Shown here piece by piece: positions 45,144 to 57,331 of a stretch of 64,000 nt of DNA; position 1 is the first letter of the stretch, and the number at the start of each line of letters is the position of its first letter. Origin of the DNA: JALYLC01 sp035696365 (lineage in GTDB: Bacteria > Actinomycetota > Thermoleophilia > Gaiellales > JALYLC01); the NCBI GenBank assembly GCA_035696365.1, contig DASRQS010000128.1, positions 59,774 through 123,773 of the forward strand, written 5' to 3'. Both the position numbers and the translations under genes were made by a program. Under the pieces are notes generated by a model. It was not told where the DNA came from. It saw only the letters and a program-made list of their open reading frames with translations, and ran no database searches.

Positions 45144-45974
45144 ATGACCCGCGCAGTCCGTTTTCAGGGGCCCGGCCCCGGCATCCGCATCGGTCGTCTC
45201 GAAGACGATGCAGTCTGGGACGCCGGTGCTGCGCCGCCCGTGGGCTTCGCGCCGACGGCAGAGGCCTGGGAACGCGTGCGCGGGGCCTCGGGCGCATGCT
45301 TCCGGCTCGACCAAGTCACGCTGCTGGCGCCGGTCGTGCCCCCCAAGCTGATCTGCATCGGCCTCAACTACCGCCTGCACGCCGAGGAGACGGGCGCCTC
45401 CATCCCGACCGAGCCCGTCGTGTTCTGCAAGCTGCCGAACTCCTACACCGGGCCCGGCGACGAGATCGTTCTGCCGGTGGACGAGCCGAGCCCCGACTAC
45501 GAGGCCGAGATGGCGCTCGTCATCGGCACCCGCATACGGCGCGCCGACCGCGCCTCCGCGCGCGCGGCGATCGGCGGCATCACGGCGCTCAACGACGTCT
45601 CGGCACGCAAGGCCCAGCGCAGCTCGGGAGGCCAGTTCGTGCGCGGCAAGAGCTTCGACACGTTCGCGCCGCTCGGCCCGTGCATCGCTGACGCGAGCGA
45701 GCTCGATCCCAACAACCTCGCCGTGCGCCTGACGCTCTCGGGCGAGCTGATGCAGGACTCGAGCACCTCGGACATGATCTTCGACTCCGAGGATCTGATC
45801 GTCTACGTCTCGGCGGCCATTACGCTGGAGCCGGGCGACGTGATCGCGACCGGCACGCCGAGCGGCGTGGGCATGGGGCGCGACCCGCAGCGCTGGCTGC
45901 GGCCCGGAGACGTCTGCGACGTCGACATCGAGGGCGTGGGCGTCCTGAGCAACCCGGTGGTCGCGGAGGCGTAG
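45144..45974 (+). CDS. Fumarylacetoacetate hydrolase (FAH) family protein
   Basis: A 276-residue metal-dependent hydrolase or decarboxylase. FAH-fold motifs are KLICIGLNYRLHAEETG, FCKLPNSYTGPGDEIVLP, DYEAEMALVIG (metal-binding E-x-E) and DVIATGTPSGVGMG. ATG 45144 is chosen because GGAGA lies 8 nt upstream. An upstream ATG at 45090 lacks a site. Substrates in this family are diverse (acylpyruvates, homoprotocatechuate products), so the pathway is not assigned. Confidence 0.88.
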   Translation: MTRAVRFQGPGPGIRIGRLEDDAVWDAGAAPPVGFAPTAEAWERVRGASGACFRLDQVTLLAPVVPPKLICIGLNYRLHAEETGASIPTEPVVFCKLPNSYTGPGDEIVLPVDEPSPDYEAEMALVIGTRIRRADRASARAAIGGITALNDVSARKAQRSSGGQFVRGKSFDTFAPLGPCIADASELDPNNLAVRLTLSGELMQDSSTSDMIFDSEDLIVYVSAAITLEPGDVIATGTPSGVGMGRDPQRWLRPGDVCDVDIEGVGVLSNPVVAEA

Positions 45975-45992
45975 GCACATCGTTCGGTGCCT
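45973..45992. terminator. Hairpin between convergent FAH-family and pntB genes
   Basis: AGGCAC and GTGCCT pair around 8 nt directly after the FAH-family stop. No U-tract. Confidence 0.3.
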
Positions 45993-46013
45993 GCCCCGGT
46001 GTATGGTCGCGAG

Positions 46014-47408
46014 CTACAGCGCGCTGACCGCTGCGACCAGGGCGTTGAGCGAGGCCTTGGCATCGCCGAACAGCATCGAGCAGTTCGGCTCGTAGTAGAG
46101 CGCGTTGTCCACGCCGGCGAACCCCGTGCCCAGCGAGCGCTTGAGCACGATGACCTGCTTGGCTCGGTCGACCTCGAGGATCGGCATGCCGTAGATGGGG
46201 CTCTCGGGACTGGTGCGTGCGGCGGGGTTCGTGACGTCGTTGGCGCCGACCACGAGCACGACGTCCGTGCGCGCGAACTCGGGGTTGATGCGCTCCATCT
46301 CGTAGAGCTGCGGATAGGGCACGTCGGCCTCGGCCAGCAGCACGTTCATGTGGCCCGGCATTCGCCCGGCCACGGGGTGGATGGCGTAGCGCACGTCGAT
46401 CTTGCGCGCCTCGAGCAGGTCGGCCAGCTCGCGCGCGACGTGCTGGGCCTGGGCGACGGCGAGGCCGTAGCCGGGCACGATGACCACGCGATTGGCGTAG
46501 GCGAGCAGGACGGCCGCGTCGGCGGCGCCCAGCGAGCGTACGCTGCCGCCCGTCGCACCCGCGCCCGCGGCCGCCGGTCCTCCGCCTGCCGACCCGAAGG
46601 CGCCGAAGAGGACGTTCGTGAGCGGCCGGTTCATGGCCTGGCCCATCATGCGCGTCAGCAGCGTGCCCGAGGCGCCGACGAGCGAGCCCGAGACGATCAG
46701 CAAGTCGTTGTGCAGCACGAAGCCCGAGGCCGCGGCCGCGATGCCCGTGAAGGAGTTGAGTAGGGAGATGACGACGGGCATGTCGGCGCCTCCGATCGGC
46801 AGCACGAAGAGCACGCCCAGGACCAGCGCCAGCGCCGCCGCGGCGACGAGCCGGGACTCGCCGTCGCTGAAGCTGATGCTCGCGGCCAGCACGACCACGG
46901 CGAGCGCGATCACGCCGTTCACGGCCTTCTGGCCGGGATAGGTCAGCGGGCGGCCGCCGATCAGCTCCTGCAGCTTGGCGAAGGCGACCAGCGAGCCGGC
47001 GAACGAGATCGCGCCGATCACGACGGAGAGCGCGATCGCGATGGTCTCGGCCAGTGGTGCGCGGCCGGGCTCGGGCGCCAACCGGTGGTACTCGGCCAGC
47101 GCGATCAGGGCCGCCCCGCCGCCGCCGACGCCGTTGAACAGCGCGACCATCTGCGGCATCGCGGTCATCTTCACGGCGCGCGCGGAGAGCACGCCGATCA
47201 CGCCGCCCACGAAGATCGCGCCGGCGATCGCGCCGTAGCTCGCCACGCCCTCGTCGGCCAGCGTGGCCGCGACCGCGGCGAGCATGCCGGCCGCTGCGAT
47301 GGTGTTGCCGCTACGGGCGGTGGCGGGATGCGAGAGCCGCTTGAGGCCGACGACGAACGCAATGATCGCGAGCAGGTCGATCAGCTGGATCGCCTCGCTG
47401 CGATTCAC
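46014..47408 (-). CDS. pntB: NAD(P) transhydrogenase beta subunit
   Basis: A 464-residue membrane subunit with about nine transmembrane helices followed by the NADP(H)-binding dIII domain. dIII is recognised by VVIVPGYGLAVAQAQH, HPVAGRMPGHMNVLLAEADV and VVLVVGANDVTNPAAR. Proton flow through the membrane domain drives hydride transfer from NADH to NADP+. GTG/ATG overlap with pntAb (4 nt) confirms a single transcript. Confidence 0.95.
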   Translation of the reverse strand: MNRSEAIQLIDLLAIIAFVVGLKRLSHPATARSGNTIAAAGMLAAVAATLADEGVASYGAIAGAIFVGGVIGVLSARAVKMTAMPQMVALFNGVGGGGAALIALAEYHRLAPEPGRAPLAETIAIALSVVIGAISFAGSLVAFAKLQELIGGRPLTYPGQKAVNGVIALAVVVLAASISFSDGESRLVAAAALALVLGVLFVLPIGGADMPVVISLLNSFTGIAAAASGFVLHNDLLIVSGSLVGASGTLLTRMMGQAMNRPLTNVLFGAFGSAGGGPAAAGAGATGGSVRSLGAADAAVLLAYANRVVIVPGYGLAVAQAQHVARELADLLEARKIDVRYAIHPVAGRMPGHMNVLLAEADVPYPQLYEMERINPEFARTDVVLVVGANDVTNPAARTSPESPIYGMPILEVDRAKQVIVLKRSLGTGFAGVDNALYYEPNCSMLFGDAKASLNALVAAVSAL

Positions 47409-47695
47409 CTCTCGTCCTTGCGCCGGAACATCTGCAGCATGCGGTCGGTCACGACGAAGCCGCCGACCACGTTGATCGCGCCGAAGGCCACGGCGATCAG
47501 GCCCAGGATCGTCGCGATCCCGCTGCCCCCGACCCCGGCGACCAGGATCGCGCCCACGATCACGATGCCGTGGATCGCGTTGGTGCCCGACATGAGCGGC
47601 GTGTGCAGCATCGTCGGCACCTTGGAGATGACCTCGAAGCCGACGAACACGGCGAGGGCGAGCACGGTCAGCTCGTGGATCAGTTGAGCGTTCAC
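47405..47695 (-). CDS. pntAb: NAD(P) transhydrogenase alpha subunit, membrane part
   Basis: A 96-residue protein with three hydrophobic helices (LTVLALAVFVGFEVISKVP, GIVIVGAILVAGVGGSGIA, TILGLIAVAFGAINVVGGFVV). Short PntAb subunits form the membrane domain together with PntB when the alpha chain is split. Four-nt overlaps on both sides. Confidence 0.92.
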   Translation of the reverse strand: MNAQLIHELTVLALAVFVGFEVISKVPTMLHTPLMSGTNAIHGIVIVGAILVAGVGGSGIATILGLIAVAFGAINVVGGFVVTDRMLQMFRRKDER

Positions 47696-48851
47696 TTCAG
47701 GCGCTCCAGGACGGCGGGGTGGACGACGACGCCGCCGCGACAGACGAGGCAGCCGGCGATCACGCTGTCCTCCGGATCGACGGCCACGCGGCCCTCGTGC
47801 AGGCAGACGGCCAGCAGCTCGGTGAGGTTGCGGGCGTACAGGCGGCTGGCGTCGTAGGGCATCGCGGCGGCGGGGTTGCGGTCGCCCACGATCGTGACGT
47901 GCTCGCGCACGACCGTCTGGCCGGGCTCGGTGAGCTCGCAGTTGCCGCCTGCCTCGGCCGCCAAGTCGACGATCACCGAGCCCGGCCGCATCGAGGCGAC
48001 CATGTCGGCGCCGATCAACTGCGGGGCCGGGCGGCCCGGCACGAGCGCGGTCGTGACGACCACGTCGCTGGCGGCGACGTGCTCGGCCAGCAGCTCGCGC
48101 TGCCGGCGCTGGGTCTCCTCGGACAGCTCCTGCGCGTAACCGCCGCTCGTCTCGCCGGTCTCGGGCAGATCGACCTCCAGGAAGGTCGCGCCAAGGCTCT
48201 CGACCTGCTCGCGCACGGCGGGGCGCACGTCGAACGCACTGACGACGGCGCCCAGGCGCCGTGCGGTGGCGATCGCCTGCAAGCCTGCCACGCCAGCGCC
48301 CAGGACGAGCACCTTCGCGGGCGGCACGGTCCCGGCAGCCGTCATGAGCAGCGGGAAGTAGCGGGGCAGCAGTGTCGAGGCCACCAGCACCGCGCGGTAG
48401 CCCGCGATGTTGGCCTGCGACGACAGCGCGTCCATCGTCTGCGCCCGGGTGATGCGCGGTACGAGCTCGACCGCCAGCGCCGTGAGGCCGCGCGCGGCGA
48501 GCGCCTGGCTCAGCTCGGGCCGGTCCAGCGGACGCAGGTAGGAGATCAGGAGCGCGTCTGCAGGCAGCGCGGCGATCTCGTCGTCACCCGGAGGCGCGAC
48601 GCGCAGTACCACGTCCGCGCCCGTCAGAGCGGCCGCTGCATCGGCGACGAGCTCGGCCCCGTTCAGCGCGTAGCTCTCGTCCGGGTATCCGGCGGCCGTG
48701 CCCGCGCCGCGCTCGAGACGGACGCGCGCGCCGGCCTCGCCGAGCCGCTTGACCTCCTCGGGGGTGAGCGCGACGCGTCGCTCGCCGTCTGCGCGCTCGC
48801 GGCAGACGGCGACGAGCACGCTCGGCGCAGGGGACTCCTCGGCCGGCTCGG

Positions 48852-48855
<4 letters not shown>
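47692..48855 (-). CDS. pntAa: NAD(P) transhydrogenase alpha subunit, NAD-binding part
   Basis: A 387-residue cytosolic dI subunit related to alanine dehydrogenase. Motifs are RERADGERRVALTPEEVKRL, AQTMDALSSQANIAGYRAVL, VLVLGAGVAGLQAIATARRL (NAD fold) and VVTTALVPGRPAPQLI. GTG 48855 overlaps the pruA stop (GTGA). A very long in-frame ORF to 50286 is an out-of-frame reading through pruA and is rejected. Confidence 0.94.
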
Positions 48856-50480
<1,625 letters not shown>

Positions 50481-50494
50481 GTGTGCATGGTGGC

Positions 50495-53119
<2,625 letters not shown>

Positions 53120-53126
53120 TGCCTGG

Positions 53127-53132
53127 ACTCTA
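53127..53132 (-). promoter_or_regulatory. -10 box of acnA
   Basis: TAGAGT on the minus strand, 7 nt before the ATG at 53119. Confidence 0.6.
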
Positions 53133-53177
53133 TCGCCGCGGGAGGGGTCGGGAGATCGCTTGCCCGTCCCCGGGGTT

Positions 53178-53212
53178 GGCCAAGTGGCACACGCGGCGAG
53201 TGCCACTTGGCA
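53178..53212. repeat. Palindromic repeat copy R2
   Basis: A 35-bp palindrome with left arm GGCCAAGTGGCACACGC, central G and a right arm with two mismatches. It lies 121 bp before copy R3. Confidence 0.9.
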
Positions 53213-53298
53213 CGCCGTGCTCGCGCAGCGCACGTCAGTGCGGGTCTGAGCGCGCCAAGCGTGGTTGCAGCCGTTGCGGGGGCCGCCGCGTCCAGCAC

Positions 53299-53470
53299 GG
53301 CCAAGTGGCACACGCGGCGTGTGCCACTTGGCCGCACCGCCTAGGGACGCCGACAACGCCGATTGGATCGAGTGCAGGACCGGCTCAGGTCCGGGCGGCG
53401 CGCCGGCCTTTCAGCAAGGTGCCGCTCGGGATGGCGGCCAAGTGGCACACGCCGCGTGTGCCACTTGGCC
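53299..53470. repeat. Composite repeat unit: palindromes R3 and R4 with 102-bp spacer
   Basis: R3 (53299-53333) and R4 (53436-53470) are perfect palindromes: arm GGCCAAGTGGCACACGC, one central base (G in R3, C in R4), then its reverse complement. The 102-bp spacer is similar to that between R5 and R6 (roughly two thirds identical by eye with one shift), and both units are exactly 172 bp. This suggests duplication or transposition as a unit, with the palindromes better conserved than the spacer. Confidence 0.92.
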
Positions 53471-53484
53471 GCACCCGCCTTCAC

Positions 53485-53490
53485 TACGCT
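53485..53490 (+). promoter_or_regulatory. -10 box of the C45-like gene
   Basis: TACGCT ends 6 nt before ATG 53497. Palindrome R4 ends 14 bp upstream of the box, so it covers the -35 region. Confidence 0.55.
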
Positions 53491-53496
53491 CCCGCC

Positions 53497-54555
53497 ATGT
53501 CCGCGCTGGCTGAGAAGGCGCTCGCCACGCTGCGCACCGATGCGGTGGATCCGCGTGAGCGGGGGCGCGTGGCGGGAGCGGCGCTGGCCGAGCGGAGCGC
53601 GCTCTGTCTGGCGGCCTATCTGCCGCTGTTCGCCGATCTCGGGCATGACCTCGAGGCTGTGCGGCGCTTCGGGGAGCGTGTGCTCGAGCGCGTCGAGGGC
53701 TGGCATTCACCGCTCGCCGACGAGCTCGCGGCGTTTGCTGCCGGCGCTCGGCTCGAGCCCGAGCTCGTCGCGGCGCTCAACGGGCGCACCGAGCTGCTCG
53801 CGCTCGCCGAGTGCACGACCGTCGGGCGCTGTGAGAGCCAGGAGGGGCCCTGGCTGGCCCAGAACTGGGACTGGTATGCCGACGCGCCCGAGCGTTGCGT
53901 CGTGTGGTCGGCGGCCGTCGAGGGCGGGCGTTTCGCGACCATGACCGAGGCCGGGATCCTCGCCAAGGTGGGGGTCTCGACGCGAGGGGTCGCCGTCGCG
54001 CTCAACATCCTCTACCACGCCTCCGACGGCCGCGGAGAGCTGGGCGTGCCCGTGCACCTCGTCCTGCGGCGGCTGCTGGGGGAGGCCGGGAGCGTCGACG
54101 AGGCCTGGGCGCTGCTGCGCGAGACGCCGTACTCGGCCTCCAGCTGCATCACGGTCGTCGACGCCGAAGGCGGGGGAGCGTGCTTCGAGCTCTCGCCCGC
54201 GGGCGTGGCGCGCGTGGAGCCGCGCGACGGCCTGCTCGCGCATACCAACCACTTCCTCGACGAGCGCCTGGCCCGGGACGAGGCCGAGCAGCCGGAGGCA
54301 TGGATGCCCGGCTCGCGTGCGCGTCTCGCCACGGCCGAACACGCAGCGCCGGCCCTGCTGGCCGACGCCATCGGCCTGCTGGGCGATCACACGTCCGACC
54401 CCCAGGCGGTCTGCCGTCACGACGAGCCGCCGGGCGAGCCCGGGCGGCCGCTGGTCGACACGGTCGTCTCACTCGCGATGCGCCCGGGCATGCCCGAACT
54501 GCGCGTGGCGGCGGGACAGCCGTGCGAGTGCGCGTTCCTGTCCTACGCGATCTAA
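53497..54555 (+). CDS. C45-like Ntn hydrolase (acyl-CoA:6-APA acyltransferase family)
   Basis: A 352-residue cytosolic protein of the peptidase C45/carcinine-hydrolase type. These enzymes self-cleave before an N-terminal nucleophile cysteine. The candidate is C106 in LAECTTVGRC. Supporting features are AQNWDWYADAP (123-131), ATMTEAGILAKVGVSTRGV, SSCITVVDAEGGGACFELSP and HTNHFLDERLARDEAE. The substrate is probably an amide, but cannot be specified. The gene ends convergent with the next, sharing the bases CTAA. Confidence 0.8.
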   Translation: MSALAEKALATLRTDAVDPRERGRVAGAALAERSALCLAAYLPLFADLGHDLEAVRRFGERVLERVEGWHSPLADELAAFAAGARLEPELVAALNGRTELLALAECTTVGRCESQEGPWLAQNWDWYADAPERCVVWSAAVEGGRFATMTEAGILAKVGVSTRGVAVALNILYHASDGRGELGVPVHLVLRRLLGEAGSVDEAWALLRETPYSASSCITVVDAEGGGACFELSPAGVARVEPRDGLLAHTNHFLDERLARDEAEQPEAWMPGSRARLATAEHAAPALLADAIGLLGDHTSDPQAVCRHDEPPGEPGRPLVDTVVSLAMRPGMPELRVAAGQPCECAFLSYAI

Positions 54556-54992
54556 GGCTTCCGGCAGGACGTGAGGCGCCAAGCGGAGCGCACCTCGGGC
54601 GGGACCGAGGGACAGCGGGCACGTGTGGGTCCGAGGTCGCGCCAGCCGCCGTGCGAGCGCCAGCTGAAACGCTCGCTCACGACCGTCCCGCCAGGGACTG
54701 CGAAGCGCGCCAGCGCCCACAGGATGCCGCGATGCGTGGCCTCGCGCAGTCCCTTCGGCGCCGTCCTGGGAGCATCGCTGTGCGTCTGCGCGAAGGCCTT
54801 CTCGACGGCCCGCCGGTGCGCGCGCGGCGGAGTCACGACGTGCGCGCGATAGGAGAGTGCGCCGGCCACTCCGCTGTGGCCGTTGCCGGCCGCGAAGAGG
54901 CTCGCCTCCCCCGTCGTGGCGCGCGTCGCGACGACGCCGAACGCGAGCGCAGCGCACGCCGCCACCGCCGCCATCGCAAGCATCCATCGCAT
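54552..54992 (-). CDS. Secreted hypothetical protein
   Basis: A 146-residue protein with a signal peptide (MLAMAAVAACAALAFGVVA). The mature part contains TPPRAHRRAVEKAFAQTHSD and RFSWRSHGGWRDLGPTRARC, with two cysteines near the C-terminus (RARC and LTSC) that could form a disulfide. TAGTGT lies 7 nt before the ATG at 54992. No family is recognised. Its mid-region is Arg-rich and probably binds an anionic surface. Confidence 0.7.
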   Translation of the reverse strand: MRWMLAMAAVAACAALAFGVVATRATTGEASLFAAGNGHSGVAGALSYRAHVVTPPRAHRRAVEKAFAQTHSDAPRTAPKGLREATHRGILWALARFAVPGGTVVSERFSWRSHGGWRDLGPTRARCPSVPPEVRSAWRLTSCRKP

Positions 54993-54999
54993 ATGTCTG

Positions 55000-55005
55000 A
55001 CACTA
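55000..55005 (-). promoter_or_regulatory. -10 box of the secreted hypothetical gene
   Basis: TAGTGT on the minus strand, 7 nt before the ATG at 54992. Confidence 0.55.
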
Positions 55006-55036
55006 GTTGCAGTTGGAGCGAGTACGGCGACCGCGA

Positions 55037-56128
55037 CTAGAGCGTCGCCACCGCGTCGTCCGTGGCCTTCAGGCAGGCGGCCCGGTCGGTGGGGTCGACC
55101 AGCTTGCAGAGCGCGTCGGCCATGCCGCGGCCATGCCGGTCGTAGACCGCGTTGGCGGCGGCCCCGGCGATGCACTCGGCACGGTGCGCGGCGGCACCCA
55201 TGCCGCATTGCGAGACGATCGTGCCGGGATCGAGCAGCGCCGCGCCGGAGATGTCCCGGCCCATGCTGCGATAGCACGTGCCGACGTAGCCGGTCTCGAC
55301 CTTGTTGCAGATCCCGAACGCCGCGGGCAGGTTCCAGTTCTTCACCTGCAGGACGTAGGAGGTCTGCATCAGATAGCAGGACGGCTTCTCCTGCTTGGTC
55401 ACGGCGTCGCAGGGGTAGATCGGGTCGCTCGGCTTGAGGTCGATCGCGCGATGCATGCCGCTGCCATTCGCAACGATGTTCTGCATGAACACGCCGCTGT
55501 AGCACGATTGGCGCTCCCAGCTGCGCCTGATCACGTTGCAGAAGCGCAGGGCGTGGAAGATGTCCTGGGTGAAGCGGATCGTGAGCCCGTGCCCCAGGCC
55601 GTGCCAGCAGTTGTAGTAGGCGAGGGAGTAGGGATGGCTCGCGTCGGGCTTGCAGATGCCGTTCATCTTCGCCCGCAGCTGCCTGTCGTCGAACTGCGAG
55701 ATGTAGCTCTCCATGAGTCCGTGGTGGTAGCCCGACCAGCAGGTCTCGCGCGCGTACTGCTCGGCCAGCGTGACGCTCCTGTACTTGGCGTAGGCGAGGT
55801 GGCCGATCTCGTGGGCGAGCGGATGACACGTCCGCTTGACGTAGGCATCGCTCTTGTAGAGCGCATCCAGATCGTCGAGGGCGACGCCCGGGTTCTGGGA
55901 GTTCACGATCCCCCGGAACGCCCGCTGATAGCAGCCGAACGTCTCCTCGGACTTGCAGGCCGCCAGCGCCTTCGCGCCGCTCGCGGGAGCGGTGCCGGCC
56001 GCCGCGGGTGCGGCAGTGCTCGTCGCCGACTCGTGCCCCGATCCGCCGAGGTTGGCCGCACCCCAGCCGATGCCGGCGCCGATCAGCAGCGTGCAGAGGG
56101 CGAGCAGGGCTGCGCGGACCGGGGTCAT
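55037..56128 (-). CDS. Cys/His-rich secreted solenoid-like protein with HEIGH motif
   Basis: A 363-residue exported protein of unknown family. A signal-anchor (residues 5-25) and Ala/Thr-rich linker precede 16 cysteines. In the C-terminal half they form C-x10-C pairs at 240/251, 274/285, 308/319 and 341/352, repeating every 33-34 residues. Looser pairs occur at 159/174 and 197/209. The N-terminal half has an HEIGH zinc-type motif (106-110), YHHG (134-137) and CWHGLGHG (174-181). The pattern suggests a disulfide-stapled helical solenoid, like Sel1/Hcp repeats, with a metal site. TAGATT lies 7 nt before the ATG. Confidence 0.75.
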   Translation of the reverse strand: MTPVRAALLALCTLLIGAGIGWGAANLGGSGHESATSTAAPAAAGTAPASGAKALAACKSEETFGCYQRAFRGIVNSQNPGVALDDLDALYKSDAYVKRTCHPLAHEIGHLAYAKYRSVTLAEQYARETCWSGYHHGLMESYISQFDDRQLRAKMNGICKPDASHPYSLAYYNCWHGLGHGLTIRFTQDIFHALRFCNVIRRSWERQSCYSGVFMQNIVANGSGMHRAIDLKPSDPIYPCDAVTKQEKPSCYLMQTSYVLQVKNWNLPAAFGICNKVETGYVGTCYRSMGRDISGAALLDPGTIVSQCGMGAAAHRAECIAGAAANAVYDRHGRGMADALCKLVDPTDRAACLKATDDAVATL

Positions 56129-56135
56129 GCTGCGA

Positions 56136-56141
56136 AATCTA
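56136..56141 (-). promoter_or_regulatory. -10 box of the Cys/His-rich gene
   Basis: TAGATT on the minus strand, 7 nt before the ATG at 56128. Confidence 0.6.
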
Positions 56142-56170
56142 GCCGCGGATGACGGATCCGAGCTGGCCGG

Positions 56171-57331
56171 TCAGGAGGAGCGGAGCTCGTTCCAGGTCTG
56201 CTCCCAGCGCGCGAAGGGCACGCAGATGCGACCGCCGCCGCAGTTCTCGACGGGCGTGTGCCGGAACGCGATGCGCTTCAGCAGCGGGGCGGCCGCGTCC
56301 GCGTGCAACGCGTGGCAGGCTGAGGGGCCCAGCGCCGCGCAGGCACCGGCGTTGACGGGCGTGGCGCCGTAGAAGCGCGCGACCTGCGCCTGCACGCCGG
56401 GCTCGGAGGCGTAGCGCATCCAGCGGTAGGCGCAGCCGGGGTGGAGCGCGTGGGCGCCGAGCATCCAGAGGTCGATCTCACCCGGCGCGCCCTCCTTCGG
56501 CAACGTCAGCCCGACGTCGACGTTCTGGGCGCGGATCTGCGCCGCCGTGTACCAGTCGCTCGCGCCGACGTCCACGAGGCCTCCATCGAAGGCGTCGATC
56601 GCGTCGCCGGGCAATTGCCAGAGCGCACCGGCGAGGTGCTCGCGCCGCCTGGTCAGGGCGACCGCGGCGACGAACTGAGCCTCGTTGAGCGCATAGGGAT
56701 CGGTGATTCCGAGCGACGGCCGCAGCGTGCGCAGCGAGACGGCGGCATCGCCGATCTCGAGCGGCGTGTCCTCGAGCGCGACGCGCCCCTTGCGCGCTTT
56801 GGTGTTCCAGGAGAGCGGCGCCCAGCTCGCGGGCGCGTGCTTGCGGATGGACTTGCGCCAGAGCTCGAGCCGCGGCGTCCAGAGGAAGGAGATGCCGTAG
56901 CGCCGAGTTCCCGCGCGCCCGGCGGCCGGGTCGCGGAAGGGCGCTCGGAAGTTTGCCCGCTGCGGCACCAGGGCGGGGTTGAGCGCGCGCGCCGCGCCGT
57001 CCTGCACGACGGCGTAGGCCAAGCTCCCTGGGATCGACGCGACGTCGAAGGCCTCGTTGCCCGCCGCACGCCGCAGGTCGTCGGCGCCGTCGGCGTAGCG
57101 CACCTCGACGCGGCAGCCGGTGCTGCGCTCGAAGGGTCGCACCCAGCTGTTCTCGGCGTAACCCTGACGCGTCAGGAGTTTCAGCGTCCCCTCGGCGCGC
57201 GGCAGCGTCGTGGCCGGCCCCGTCGGCCCGACGAGAGGCGTGCCGGCCGCCCCGCCGCCGGTCCCGCAGGCCGTGGCGACGCAGACCAGCAGTGCGGCGA
57301 GCAGCGCCCAGTGGGCGGCACGCCCGGCCAT
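56171..57331 (-). CDS. Second spermidine/putrescine-type binding lipoprotein (PotD paralogue)
   Basis: A 386-residue periplasmic-type binding protein, lipid-anchored through VATAC (cysteine 22). It parallels the operon's other binding protein along its length: LKLLTRQGYAENSWVRPFE versus LKVVAWEGYTNAQWVKPFE, and near the C-terminus VENCGGGRICVPFARWE versus LSNCGNGKNDCAPYSEW. It differs in the ligand-pocket region and is the lipoprotein of the two. ATG 57331 overlaps the permease stop (ATGA), so it is the last gene of the operon. Confidence 0.85.
   Translation of the reverse strand: MAGRAAHWALLAALLVCVATACGTGGGAAGTPLVGPTGPATTLPRAEGTLKLLTRQGYAENSWVRPFERSTGCRVEVRYADGADDLRRAAGNEAFDVASIPGSLAYAVVQDGAARALNPALVPQRANFRAPFRDPAAGRAGTRRYGISFLWTPRLELWRKSIRKHAPASWAPLSWNTKARKGRVALEDTPLEIGDAAVSLRTLRPSLGITDPYALNEAQFVAAVALTRRREHLAGALWQLPGDAIDAFDGGLVDVGASDWYTAAQIRAQNVDVGLTLPKEGAPGEIDLWMLGAHALHPGCAYRWMRYASEPGVQAQVARFYGATPVNAGACAALGPSACHALHADAAAPLLKRIAFRHTPVENCGGGRICVPFARWEQTWNELRSS

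Larger units (their letters stand above)
53120..53496. other. 377-bp divergent intergenic region holding three palindromes
   Basis: This region lies between acnA and the C45-like gene. It holds two -10 boxes at its edges and palindromes R2, R3 and R4. Translated reading frames through it yield only peptides that repeat with the palindromes (KWHTRRVPLG, VAHAACATW), so no gene is called. Confidence 0.8.

Noticed and set aside
44695..45297. 200-residue form of the RidA-like protein
   Set aside because: The extra 75 N-terminal residues overlap the divergent FAH-family gene and have no similarity to RidA.
53120..53496. Palindromes R2-R4 as a CRISPR array
   Set aside because: The repeats are 35-bp palindromes with spacing of 121 and 137 bp, the spacers of two units are related to each other, and there are no cas genes.
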